Source of the DNA: Actinomycetales bacterium SN12
Lineage (GTDB): Bacteria; Actinomycetota; Actinomycetes; Actinomycetales; Microbacteriaceae
DNA: 64,000 nt
NCBI GenBank assembly: GCA_002837415.1
Contig: PJCV01000004.1
Span: 124,001-188,000 of the forward strand
Reading direction: 5' to 3'
The notes under the pieces: model-generated
What the model was told of the DNA's origin: nothing
What the model saw: the letters and a program-made list of their open reading frames with translations, nothing else
Databases searched by the model: none
Part shown: in pieces, positions 9,557 to 17,571 of the stretch
Layout: each line of letters opens with the position of its first letter
How positions within the stretch are numbered: position 1 is the stretch's first letter
Translations under genes and position numbers: made by a program

Positions 9557-9793
9557 ATGTCCGACATCAATGATTCCGAAGAGACCATCGGCGCCGAAGA
9601 CCCGCAGAACCCCGCCGCGAAGGACCCGTCTGACTGGGTGACGGGCGACGAGCCGATGACGGCACCCCAGCGCAGCTACCTCGACACCCTCGCGCGCGAG
9701 GCCGGCGAGGAGCTTCCCGCTGATCTCACGAAGGCTCACGCATCCGAGCACATCGAACGCCTGCAGCAGAAGTCGGGTCGCGGCGCGTCCTGA
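9557..9793 (+). CDS. DUF3072 small protein
   Basis: A 78-residue acidic protein. Its second half carries the DUF3072 signature: PMTAPQRSYLDTLAREAGEE followed by LTKAHASEHIERLQQ, which is predicted to form two helices. The first ~30 residues are Asp/Glu-rich and probably disordered. Proteins of this type are common in actinobacteria and have no assigned function. The ATG at 9557 is chosen because the frame upstream is Arg-rich and not family-like. Confidence 0.8.
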   Translation: MSDINDSEETIGAEDPQNPAAKDPSDWVTGDEPMTAPQRSYLDTLAREAGEELPADLTKAHASEHIERLQQKSGRGAS

Positions 9794-9888
9794 GTCCCGG
9801 CAGCTCTCGCACTGCAGCGCCTGCGGTGCCGCAGCGCGAAGGACCGACTTTGTGGGTTCGGCCGCCTCAACTCACAGGGCGCAGACAC

Positions 9889-10098
9889 TCAGGCGATGTC
9901 GGTGAACTTCTCGCCCTTGTCCTGCTGCTCTGCCGCCCTGCGGTCTCGCATCTGCTCGTCGTGGGTCGGTGCGCGGTCGTCAGGGCGGTCGGCGTCAGCG
10001 GCGCCGGATGCCTGACTCGCGTCGGCATCCTGGCTGAGGTCGGGGTCATTGCCCTCGGGCTTCATCGGGTCGGTGGGGAAGGGCGTGGGGTCAGACAT
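9889..10098 (-). CDS. Small acidic hypothetical protein
   Basis: A 69-residue, strongly charged protein (Asp/Pro-rich first half; EQMRDRRAAEQQDKGEKF near the end), probably disordered. A GGAG ribosome site six bases before the ATG at 10098 supports expression. I do not recognise a family. It lies downstream of, and in the same direction as, the DUF4383 gene but is separated from it by a strong hairpin, so it is probably transcribed on its own. Confidence 0.5.
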   Translation of the reverse strand: MSDPTPFPTDPMKPEGNDPDLSQDADASQASGAADADRPDDRAPTHDEQMRDRRAAEQQDKGEKFTDIA

Positions 10099-10267
10099 GA
10101 TCGCTCCGATCGATTGATGGGCGTTCAGAATCCCATCCTCGCGTCGAAGGGTGAACCCCCGTTGACAACCTCGCCGACGGGATTCACTGTCGAGCACCGC
10201 CTCCGGCATCCCGTTCAGCGGCGAGGCGACGGAACGTCTGCGGAACGGCGGGCGGGACCGCATGATC

Positions 10268-10302
10268 GAGGGCCTCGGCGACAGACCGTCGCCGAGGCCC
10301 TC
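10268..10302 (-). terminator. Perfect 15-bp hairpin after the DUF4383 gene
   Basis: GAGGGCCTCGGCGAC (10268-10282) and GTCGCCGAGGCCCTC (10288-10302) are exact reverse complements around a five-base loop. It starts 12 bases past the stop of the leftward DUF4383 gene and has no T-tract, fitting an actinobacterial intrinsic terminator. Confidence 0.6.
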
Positions 10303-10314
10303 ACGCTGCGGTGG

Positions 10315-10794
10315 TCAGCGGCCGGTGCGGGGCGCTGCTGCCGAGCGGTGATCGCGGTTGAGGACGAAGCTGAGCAGGATCATGCCTGCCGCCAGAACGA
10401 GGTGCAGCCAGTTGTCGGCGTCGTTGAGCGGAACGAAGTTCAGCTGGTCGTTGCCGACGGCGAAGAGTCCGTAGATCCAGAGCACGAGGTAGATGATTCC
10501 GCCGATGAGGAGGAACGTCCGCGACGCGCGCATGCTCTTCGCTGCGGCCAGACCCCAGACTCCGAAGGCCAGGTGAACGATGTTGTGCAGGATCGACACC
10601 TGGAAGATGCCGAGGAGCATGGCCTCGGAGTCGGTGCCTGCGCCCTGCAGGTGTTCAGCGTGCTGCGTCAGCCCGGGGATGAACCCCGCGGCGCCGACGA
10701 GGATGAAGACGATGCCGACGATCAGTGCGGTCTTCTGGATGATGGTCTCACCGTAGTTGTGCGAGACGGCGCCTCGCGAGGTGGCGTTGCTCAT
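10315..10794 (-). CDS. DUF4383 membrane protein
   Basis: A 159-residue protein with four predicted transmembrane helices. The DUF4383 pattern is clear: a first helix VGIVFILVGAAGFIPG, then LLGIFQVSILHNIVHLAFGVWGLAAA, a third helix LIGGIIYLVLWIYGLF and a fourth ending VLAAGMILLSFVL. His residues in the second helix (LHNIVH) are conserved in the family. The function is unknown; members are common in actinobacteria. GGGAG lies a few bases upstream of the ATG at 10794, where longer in-frame extensions have no family similarity. Confidence 0.85.
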   Translation of the reverse strand: MSNATSRGAVSHNYGETIIQKTALIVGIVFILVGAAGFIPGLTQHAEHLQGAGTDSEAMLLGIFQVSILHNIVHLAFGVWGLAAAKSMRASRTFLLIGGIIYLVLWIYGLFAVGNDQLNFVPLNDADNWLHLVLAAGMILLSFVLNRDHRSAAAPRTGR

Positions 10795-10859
10795 GATGTG
10801 TCTCCCTTGATGCGGTGGGAATGCTCCCGTCCGCCGACCATATGCGCGTGCCGTCTGTG

Positions 10860-11072
10860 CGAACGAGGGCATTGACGCGGACCGAGAAGTAGGGGTGGAG
10901 CGGTCGGTCCGGCTCGTCGCGCTCCCAGTGCAGCAGATCGTCCCGGTGACGCTCGCGAGCCCGGCGCAGGTCATCCAGTGTGGTGAAGCGCCCGCCTTCG
11001 TCCGGCCGTTTCAGATCACCTTGCCCAGCTTGTCGCGCAGCGTGCGGGCCTCGTCTAGCGCGCTGCTCGAGC
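10860..11072 (-). pseudogene. Possible relic of a small coding region
   Basis: Two adjacent frames on the minus strand look protein-like. One ends LDEARTLRDKLGKVI and stops at the TGA near 11008. The other continues in a different frame as RFTTLDDLRRARERHRDDLL and LHWERDEPDRPLHPYFSV. Joining them needs a one-base shift near 11010. The second frame runs on into the start of the DUF4383 gene, so it has no proper end. This may be a decayed gene or chance. The 448-base gap from 10795 to 11242 otherwise holds only a degenerate copy of the palindromic repeat described at 12929. Confidence 0.2.
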
Positions 11073-11111
11073 CGGATCCCGTGCTCACCGGCCGGCGGTG
11101 GCACCTCGCGA

Positions 11112-11178
11112 AGGTCGGCGAACGCACGAGCGAAGGAAGAACTGGTGCGAGATTCACCTGCGCTCGTGTGTTCGCCTA
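11112..11178. repeat. Degenerate copy of intergenic palindromic repeat A
   Basis: AGGTCGGCGAACGCACGAG at the left and CGCTCGTGTGTTCGCCTAC at the right follow the layout of the three full units at 12929-13296 with several changes. It lies just downstream of the SDR gene. Confidence 0.45.
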
Positions 11179-11242
11179 CGTCCGCGCGGCGGGGGCGCGG
11201 CGGGGCGCGCGGCAGAGGGCGGCCAGTACGCCGGCGCGCGCG

Positions 11243-12805
11243 TCAGCGAGAGCCTCCGCCCTCCGCTTCCGCCGTGATGCGGGCAGCCATCCCCGTGAAG
11301 ATGAAGCCGTGGAACGGCAGCACCGCCAGCCAGTACAGCCGGCCGAGCAGGCCCCGCGGGAAGAAGACGGCGCGCTGCTCGTAGCGGGTGCCGTCGGCAT
11401 CCGGAACTGCCCGCAGCTCGAGCCATGCCGAACCCGGCACGATCATCTCGGCCCGCAGCCGCAGCAGTCCGCCGCGGGAACCCGAATCGAGCACGAGCGG
11501 CTCCTCGACCGCCTCGACCCGCCAGAAGTCGACCGCGTCACCCGGACGCACGCTCGAGCGGCTGCGCCGCCCCCGACGCAGCCCGACCCCGCCGATCACG
11601 CGGTCCATGACTCCGCGCACCGCCCACAGGAACCGCGACGAGTACCAGCCGTTCTCGCCGCCGATGCCCGTGATCACGCGCCAGACCTCGGTCACCGGCG
11701 CGGTGGTGTTCACCGACCGCTCGTCGGTGAACACGGTGCGGCCGGCCCAATCAGGGTCGCTCGGCAGCGGATCGCTCGGAGCGCCCGACACCTCGGCATC
11801 CTGCCAGCTGGTCTCGACGCCATCGGCATCCACCCGGCCCAGCGCGAGAGCCACCGCTCGGCGATACGGCGTGAGCCCGCCGTCGGGCCTAGGGATCAGG
11901 TCGTCGATCGCGTGGTTCTTCATCACGCACTCGTTCTGCAGCGACTCGACCAGCGGTCGCGCGATCGAGCGCGGCACCGGCGTGACGAGGTTGACCCAGT
12001 GCGATGCCAGCCGCGGGGTCAGCACCGGCAGCGACGCGATCGCGCGTTGCCGCAGCCCCGCCTCGAGGGCGTAGCCATTCATCATCTGCCCGTACCGCAG
12101 CACGTCCGGGCCGCCGACGTCGACCGCCGCGTTCACCGACTCGTCGACGCGCGCCGCGCCGAGCAGGTAGTGCAGCACGTCGCGGATCGCGATCGGCTGG
12201 ATGCGATTGCGCACCCACTTCGGCGCCGGCATGTACGGCAGCACATCGGTCAGGTGCCGGATCATCTCGAACGACGCCGACCCCGACCCGATCACGACGC
12301 CGGCCTGCAGCACCAGCGTCGGCACACCGGACTCGAGGAAGATCTCGCCGACCCGCACCCGCGACCGGAGGTGCGGCGACAGCTCGGCATCGTCCGGATG
12401 CAGCCCGCCGAGGTACACGATCCGGCTCGCGCCGGCCGCGGCCGCGGCATCCGCCACAGCTTCGGCCGCCGCGGTGTCCTGCTTCTCGAAGTCCTTGCCG
12501 CCGGTCATCGAGTGCACCAGGTAGTAGACGACGTCGACGTCGCGCATGGCGGCGGCCACGGCATCCCGATCCTGCGCCTCGCCCTCGACGATCTCGACGT
12601 CGCGACCCCACGCGAACGACTGCGCGCGCGCCGCATCTCGCGCCAGCACGCGCACCCGGTACCCGGCGTTCAGCAGCCGCGGGGTGAGGCGCCCGCCGAT
12701 GTATCCGGTCGCCCCGAACACCAGCACGCGGGGCGCCGAGCCGTCGTCGCGGGGGATGGCGCGCAGCGCCGGTTCGCGCCCGGTCGGGGCGGTGAGCTCG
12801 CTCAT
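11243..12805 (-). CDS. SDR/NAD(P)-binding protein with C-terminal DUF2867 domain
   Basis: A 520-residue protein with an atypical extended SDR fold. The Rossmann motif GATGYIGGRLTPRLL is at residues ~31-45. An IVEGEAQDRDAVAAAM strand, YYLVHSM and SRIVYLGGLHPD follow in the NAD(P)-binding half. The C-terminal half (from about residue 340) is a DUF2867 domain, which resembles START/SRPBCC-type folds (VFFPRGLLGRLYWLAVLPFH near the end). Family members are annotated as nucleoside-diphosphate-sugar epimerase-like proteins of unknown substrate. A YxxxK active site is not obvious. It is preceded by 600 bases of intergenic repeats. Confidence 0.82.
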   Translation of the reverse strand: MSELTAPTGREPALRAIPRDDGSAPRVLVFGATGYIGGRLTPRLLNAGYRVRVLARDAARAQSFAWGRDVEIVEGEAQDRDAVAAAMRDVDVVYYLVHSMTGGKDFEKQDTAAAEAVADAAAAAGASRIVYLGGLHPDDAELSPHLRSRVRVGEIFLESGVPTLVLQAGVVIGSGSASFEMIRHLTDVLPYMPAPKWVRNRIQPIAIRDVLHYLLGAARVDESVNAAVDVGGPDVLRYGQMMNGYALEAGLRQRAIASLPVLTPRLASHWVNLVTPVPRSIARPLVESLQNECVMKNHAIDDLIPRPDGGLTPYRRAVALALGRVDADGVETSWQDAEVSGAPSDPLPSDPDWAGRTVFTDERSVNTTAPVTEVWRVITGIGGENGWYSSRFLWAVRGVMDRVIGGVGLRRGRRSRSSVRPGDAVDFWRVEAVEEPLVLDSGSRGGLLRLRAEMIVPGSAWLELRAVPDADGTRYEQRAVFFPRGLLGRLYWLAVLPFHGFIFTGMAARITAEAEGGGSR

Positions 12806-12928
12806 GAGACGACAGTACGACTCGTCGGGACGCGGTGGCAGAAGGGTTGACGCCGGCGTCGGCGTCTGCCAGCCCCTGTGCCGCTCGCGCCGCTCATCGG
12901 CGCAGCTCTCTCAGGGCGCCGCTCACCC

Positions 12929-13296
12929 GAGGTAGGCGAACAACCCGAGGTAGGACGAATCCGGCCGGGAACCTCCGACGCTGGCGTGTTCGCCTACCTC
13001 GGTGCGGTCGGGCCGAGGGGAGGGCGGCTGCCAGGAAGCTGCGTTCCCCCTGCGCCGCTCGCCCGGGGTAGGCGAACAACCCGAGGTAGGACGAATCCCG
13101 GCGGGAAACTCCGACGCTCGCGTGTTCGCCTACCTCCGCGCGGCGGGCGCGACGCGCGTCGCCTGCCCAACGACCGGGAAGGGCGGATGCCAGGAAGGCG
13201 CGTTCCTCGCGGCGCCGCTCACCCGGGGTAGGCGAACAACCCGAGGTAGGACGAATCCGGGCTGAAATCTCCGACGCTCGCGTGTTCGCCTACCTC
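12929..13296. repeat. Array of three palindromic repeat units (family A)
   Basis: Three units lie at 12929-13000, 13067-13136 and 13227-13296. Each starts with (GA)GGTAGGCGAACA and ends with the inverse TGTTCGCCTACCTC; between the arms are a second ACCCGAGGTAGGACGAAT copy of the GGTAGG core and a variable CTCCGACGCT stretch. The spacers between units also repeat (TGCCAGGAAG, GCGTTCC). The arms are identical while the centre varies, so RNA structure or a DNA-binding site seems to be selected. The whole 12806-13406 gap contains no convincing gene. Confidence 0.75.
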
Positions 13297-13406
13297 CGCG
13301 CGGTCGGGCACGCCGGGCACGCCGGGCGCGACGCGCTGCGCTTGCTCCACGACCCGAGAAGGGGGACGGATGCCGCAGCATCCGCCCCCGAAACCACAAA
13401 CCAGGG

Positions 13407-15584
13407 TCAGGCCGAGGCCTGCTCGGCCTTCTTCTCGCGGCGCAGGCCGTGCAGCAGCGGCTCGGTGTACCCGCTGGGCTGGGCTGCGCCCTCGACGATC
13501 AGGCGACGGGCGGCGGTGTACGCGATGCCCGGCTTCTCGCCCTCGGCGAAGGCGAGCTTCTCGTAGTTCGGGTCGCCGGCGTTCTGCTCGTCGACCACGA
13601 CGGCCAGGCGGCGCAGGCTGTCGTCGATCTGCTCTTCGGTGATCACGCCGTGGGTGAGCCAGTTGGCCAGCAGCTGGCTCGAGATGCGCAGGGTCGCGCG
13701 GTCTTCCATCAGGCCGACATCGTGGATGTCTGGCACCTTCGAGACGCCGATGCCCTGGTCGATCCAGCGCACGACGTAGCCGAGGATCGACTGCACGTTG
13801 TTGTCGATCTCCTGCGCGACGACCTCGTCAGTCAGGTCGCCTTCGCCAGCGAGCGGCGGCACCAGCAGCGCGTCGAGGGCCTCGTCACCGGTGGGGGTGA
13901 GGGTCGCGCGCACGGCCATCGGGTCGACCTGGTGGTAGTGCAGGGCGTGCAGGGTTCCGGCGGTGGGCGACGGCACCCAGGCGGTGGATGCCCCCGACTG
14001 CGGGTGCGCGATCTTCTTGTCGAGCATGTCGTGCATGAGGTCTGGCTCGGCCCACATGCCCTTGCCGATCTGCGCGTGACCGTCGAGGCCGGCCTCCAGC
14101 CCGATCGAGACGTTGCGGTCCTCATAGGCCTTCATGAACGGCTGCTGCTTGATCAGAGCCTTCGGCAGGAACGGACCGGCGTGCATCGAGGTGTGGATCT
14201 CGTCGCCGGTGCGGTCGAGGAATCCGGTGTTGATGAAGGCGACGCGGTCGGATGCCGCGGCGATGGCGGCCTTGAGATTCGCCGAGGTGCGGCGCTCCTC
14301 GTCCATGATGCCGATCTTCATCGTGCGCGCGGGCAGACCGACCAGCTGCTCGGCGCGGCCGAACAGCTCGGCGGCGAAGGCGACCTCTTCCGGGCCGTGC
14401 ATCTTGGGCTTCACGATGTACATCGAGCCGGTGCGCGAGTTGGTGCCCTTGTTCGGGCCCTCGAGCTCGGGCAGCGAGCCGAGCGAGGTCATGATGGCGT
14501 CGAGGATGCCCTCGAACACCTCCTCGCCGTTGCGGTCGAGCACCGCGGGGGTGCGCATGAGGTGTCCGACGTTGCGGATGAACAGCACCGCGCGGCCGGG
14601 CAGCGTGATCTCGCCGCCGTCGGCGGTGGTGTAGACGCGGTCGGCGTTCGGCACGCGCGTGAAGGTGCGCCCGTTCTTGGTGACCGACTCACTGATCGTG
14701 CCGTCCATGAACGCACGCCAGTTGCGGTACCCGAGCGCCTTGTCTTCGCCGTCGACGGCCGCGACCGAGTCCTCGAGGTCGAGGATCGTCGTGATGGCCG
14801 ACTCGAGGATGATGTCCTGCACGCCCGCGGCGTCGGTCGCGCCGATCCGCCCGGAGCGGTCGATGACGATTTCGGCGTGCAGGCCGTGGTGCACGAGCAG
14901 CACGGCGGTGGGGGCATCCGCCTCGCCGGTGTATCCGACGAAGGCAGCCGCGTCGGCGAGGCGGCGGTCGCCGCCCTCGGTGCGCACGATCAGGCCGTCG
15001 GCGTCGACGGCGTAGCCGGTGGCTTCGCGGTGCGAGCCCTCGGTGAGCGGCGCGATCTCATCGAGCAGCTCGCGGCCGCGCTCGACGACCGCCGCGGCGC
15101 GGGCAACGTTGAACTCCTTGCCGGGAGCCAGCTCACCGGTCTGGTCGATCGCGTCGGTACCGTACAGCGCGTCGTACAGCGAGCCCCAGCGGGCGTTCGC
15201 GGCGTTGATCGCGAAGCGCGCGTTCAGCAGCGGCACGACCAGCTGCGGGCCCGCCATGGTGGCGATCTCGGGGTCGACGTTCTCGGTGGTCGCCGACACG
15301 TTCTCGGGCACCGGAACCAGGTAGCCGATCTCGGTGAGCAGGGCGCGGTAGGCATCCTTATCGGGGACGCCCGGGTTCGCGCGGTGGAACTCGTCGATCT
15401 TCTGCTGCAGCCCGTCGCGCTTCGCAAGCAGCTCTGCATTGCGAGGGCCGAGTTCGTGGATGATCGCACTGGCGCCGGCCCAGAACTCGTCGATGTCACG
15501 CCCGCTCTCGGCGAGCGCCGCCTCGGCGAACTCGACGATGGGAGCGGCGACCGAGAGATCGGCGCGACTGAGGTGCGAGGTCAT
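13407..15584 (-). CDS. glcB: Malate synthase G
   Basis: A 725-residue enzyme of the G isoform, full length for the family (about 720-730). It condenses glyoxylate with acetyl-CoA to give malate, the second step of the glyoxylate route. Recognisable segments are [77 protein letters not shown], the [18 protein letters not shown] motif and [18 protein letters not shown]. It overlaps the upstream glcG-like gene by four bases (ATGA), so the two are one operon. The associated IclR-type regulator is divergent. Isocitrate lyase is not in the window; the glyoxylate may come from glycolate, allantoin or similar carbon. Confidence 0.95.
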   Translation of the reverse strand: MTSHLSRADLSVAAPIVEFAEAALAESGRDIDEFWAGASAIIHELGPRNAELLAKRDGLQQKIDEFHRANPGVPDKDAYRALLTEIGYLVPVPENVSATTENVDPEIATMAGPQLVVPLLNARFAINAANARWGSLYDALYGTDAIDQTGELAPGKEFNVARAAAVVERGRELLDEIAPLTEGSHREATGYAVDADGLIVRTEGGDRRLADAAAFVGYTGEADAPTAVLLVHHGLHAEIVIDRSGRIGATDAAGVQDIILESAITTILDLEDSVAAVDGEDKALGYRNWRAFMDGTISESVTKNGRTFTRVPNADRVYTTADGGEITLPGRAVLFIRNVGHLMRTPAVLDRNGEEVFEGILDAIMTSLGSLPELEGPNKGTNSRTGSMYIVKPKMHGPEEVAFAAELFGRAEQLVGLPARTMKIGIMDEERRTSANLKAAIAAASDRVAFINTGFLDRTGDEIHTSMHAGPFLPKALIKQQPFMKAYEDRNVSIGLEAGLDGHAQIGKGMWAEPDLMHDMLDKKIAHPQSGASTAWVPSPTAGTLHALHYHQVDPMAVRATLTPTGDEALDALLVPPLAGEGDLTDEVVAQEIDNNVQSILGYVVRWIDQGIGVSKVPDIHDVGLMEDRATLRISSQLLANWLTHGVITEEQIDDSLRRLAVVVDEQNAGDPNYEKLAFAEGEKPGIAYTAARRLIVEGAAQPSGYTEPLLHGLRREKKAEQASA

Positions 15585-16012
15585 AGTTCCATTCCTTCTG
15601 TTCGAGCGCCGATGCGGCGCAGGGTCTCCAGGGCGATCTCCGCGTCCTGCGCGGGGGTGCCGCCGGCGACCCCGAGGCCGCCGGCATGCTCGTCGCCGAA
15701 GTAGATGGGGACGCCGCCGTCGATCGTCGTCAGCTGGCCGCCCGTGCCGAGCGGCAGCGCGACGGCGAAGGCCTCCGGGATCAAGCCGGTGCGGCGGCGG
15801 GTGGATGCCGAGGTCGCGGCCTTACGGCGACTGGTCTCGACGCTGTGCGGCGTCGCGCCGTCGGCCATGCCGAACGCGATCACCGTCATCGACGGGTCGG
15901 CCACCGCCACCACGGGGCGGACGCCGCGTTCGGCGCCGATCTGCATTGCGAGGTCGACCGCCTGTGCCGCCGTGGCATAGGTGATGGCGACGATCCGGCG
16001 CGTGGTCGTCAT
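15581..16012 (-). CDS. GlcG/HbpS-like (DUF336) protein
   Basis: A 143-residue protein of the DUF336 family (GlcG, HbpS), with [33 protein letters not shown], and a C-terminal [20 protein letters not shown] motif. Family members bind haem or small ligands, or act beside glycolate and glyoxylate genes; the biochemical role of GlcG is not settled. The ATG at 16012 follows GGAGGGG. It overlaps malate synthase by ATGA. Its ribosome site sits in the left arm of the inverted repeat shared with the IclR gene, so binding there could affect this operon. Confidence 0.85.
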   Translation of the reverse strand: MTTTRRIVAITYATAAQAVDLAMQIGAERGVRPVVAVADPSMTVIAFGMADGATPHSVETSRRKAATSASTRRRTGLIPEAFAVALPLGTGGQLTTIDGGVPIYFGDEHAGGLGVAGGTPAQDAEIALETLRRIGARTEGMEL

Positions 16013-16021
16013 GTCATTCCC

Positions 16022-16067
16022 CTCCAAAAGTGCAGTTCCAGATTAGGCACGGGTGCACCTTTTGGAG
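16022..16067. promoter_or_regulatory. Probable IclR-type operator between glcG and iclR
   Basis: CTCCAAAAGTGCA (16022-16034) and TGCACCTTTTGGAG (16054-16067) are inverted repeats that match at every base apart from one inserted C. They lie in the short divergent gap. The position suggests the neighbouring IclR protein binds here to control both directions; the link is inferred. Confidence 0.6.
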
Positions 16068-16079
16068 CAGCGATTTCAT

Positions 16080-16910
16080 ATGATGGAACTCATGGAGGGA
16101 ACAGCTGCAACCCCAGGCCGACGCACCCCGACCACCGGCGTGACGCCGGCCGGGACGGTGCAATCCGTGGCGCGTGCCTTCTCGCTGTTGGAGGCGCTGT
16201 CAGCATCCGGAGGCGAGGCGTCGCTGGCATCCATCGCCGCTCGCACCGGACTCGCGGTGCCGACCGCGCACCGTCTGCTCGGCACGCTCAACCATCTCGG
16301 CTACGTAAGGCAGCTGGAGGACCGCCGGTACGCGCTGGGCGCGAGCCTGATCTCGCTCGGCAGGCACGCCGTGCCGCCGCTCGCCGACGCGGCCCAGCCG
16401 CTGCTGCGCCGGCTCGAGGACAGGTTCCACGAGACGGCGAACTTCGCCGTGCTCGACGGCGACCTCGTGCTGTACGCCGGGCAGGTGGCCTCTCGCCAGC
16501 GCATGCGCATGTTCACCGAGATCGGCCGGCGCGTGCTGCCGCACTCGACCGGCGTCGGCAAGGCGATGCTGTCGACCATGCCCGAACGGCAGGTGCGCGC
16601 ACTGATCACGCGCACCGGTCTGCCCCGCTTCACGCCGCAGACCATCACCGACGAAGAGGCGTTCATCACCGACCTGCGCCGTGCCCGCGGACGCGGCTTC
16701 GCCGCCGACGACAGTGAGCAGGAGGTGGGCGTACGCTGCATCGCCGTCTCGGTGCAGGGGCTCGGCCAGCCCGCCGCCGTGTCGGTCTCGGGTCCCGCGG
16801 CGCGGATCACCGATGCCACGGTCGTCGAGGTCGTGCGAGCGCTGCGCGAGGCGGCCGCCGAGCTGACCGAGCTCGCGGCGGAGCGCGGTGGGGCGGATTC
16901 ACAGCCCTGA
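16080..16910 (+). CDS. IclR family transcriptional regulator
   Basis: About 276 residues. An N-terminal winged helix-turn-helix (VARAFSLLEALSASGGEASLASIAA, then TGLAVPTAHRLLGTLNHLGYV) is followed by the IclR effector domain (GRRVLPHSTGVGKAMLSTMP, DDSEQEVGVRCIAVSV). IclR regulators of glyoxylate or aromatic pathways usually bind small acids. It is divergent from the glcG-glcB operon and is likely its repressor or activator. A GTG at 16053 is possible but falls inside the operator palindrome; ATG 16080 is preferred, with GGAG twelve bases upstream. Confidence 0.88.
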   Translation: MMELMEGTAATPGRRTPTTGVTPAGTVQSVARAFSLLEALSASGGEASLASIAARTGLAVPTAHRLLGTLNHLGYVRQLEDRRYALGASLISLGRHAVPPLADAAQPLLRRLEDRFHETANFAVLDGDLVLYAGQVASRQRMRMFTEIGRRVLPHSTGVGKAMLSTMPERQVRALITRTGLPRFTPQTITDEEAFITDLRRARGRGFAADDSEQEVGVRCIAVSVQGLGQPAAVSVSGPAARITDATVVEVVRALREAAAELTELAAERGGADSQP

Positions 16911-16918
16911 CCCCTTGC

Positions 16919-16956
16919 TGAACGACAGTGAGCGACATATCGTTAACCATCGTTCA
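16919..16956. promoter_or_regulatory. Inverted repeat before padR, possible autoregulatory operator
   Basis: TGAACGA (16919-16925) and TCGTTCA (16950-16956) are exact inverses 24 bases apart, with a second ATCGTT between them. They lie just upstream of the ribosome site of the PadR gene. Confidence 0.4.
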
Positions 16957-16972
16957 ACAACAGGAGGTCATC

Positions 16973-17548
16973 ATGAACGGATCGTTCCCCTCCAGTGGGT
17001 TCAACTTCGGCTCCAGCAACGGCGCGGGCAATCCGCTCGCCGGTGTCTGGGAGGCCGTCGAGCAGCTGCGCAGCGGATTCGAGCAGCGCACCGGCGGCTC
17101 GCGCATGGCGCGCGGTGACGTGCGCTCGGCTGTCATCTCGCTGCTCGCCGAGCGGCCGATGCACGGCTACCAGATCATCAGCGAGATCGGCGAGCGCTCC
17201 GGCGGAGCGTGGAAGCCCAGCGCCGGCTCGGTCTACCCGACCCTGCAGCTGCTCGCAGACGAGGGCCTCATCACGGCCGACGAGCAGGGCGGACGCAAGA
17301 CGTACTCGCTCACCGACGCCGGCATCGCCGAGTCGGAGGCGCTCGCCGCCAAGCCCGCCCCGTGGGAGGGTGCCGGTCAGCGCGGCGGCGCGCAGAGCCA
17401 CCTCGGTGGCCTGCCGAAGGCGGGCATGGAGCTCGCCAGTGCGACCGCGCAGCTCGCGCGCACGGGCACACCCGAGCAGGTCAAGGAGGGCGTCGAGATC
17501 CTCGAAGACGCCCGGCGTAGGCTGTACGCGATCCTCGCCGAGGGGTGA
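16973..17548 (+). CDS. PadR family transcriptional regulator
   Basis: A 191-residue protein. After a Gly/Ser-rich leader of ~45 residues comes a PadR winged helix (ARGDVRSAVISLLAERPMHG, YQIISEIGERSGGAWKPSAG, SVYPTLQLLADEGLITADEQ, GGRKTYSLTDAG). The C-terminal ~65 residues form the dimerising helices. AGGAGG lies five bases before the ATG at 16973. It ends 23 bases before the ABC1 kinase gene, in the same direction, so they may be co-transcribed. PadR proteins usually repress adjacent stress or transporter genes. Confidence 0.87.
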   Translation: MNGSFPSSGFNFGSSNGAGNPLAGVWEAVEQLRSGFEQRTGGSRMARGDVRSAVISLLAERPMHGYQIISEIGERSGGAWKPSAGSVYPTLQLLADEGLITADEQGGRKTYSLTDAGIAESEALAAKPAPWEGAGQRGGAQSHLGGLPKAGMELASATAQLARTGTPEQVKEGVEILEDARRRLYAILAEG

Positions 17549-17571
17549 TCCCGCCAGAAGGGGATTCGGGT

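Noticed and set aside
12929-13296. Repeat array as a CRISPR
   Set aside because: Units are 136-160 bases, palindromic with long arms and few in number, spacers themselves are similar, and no cas genes are present.
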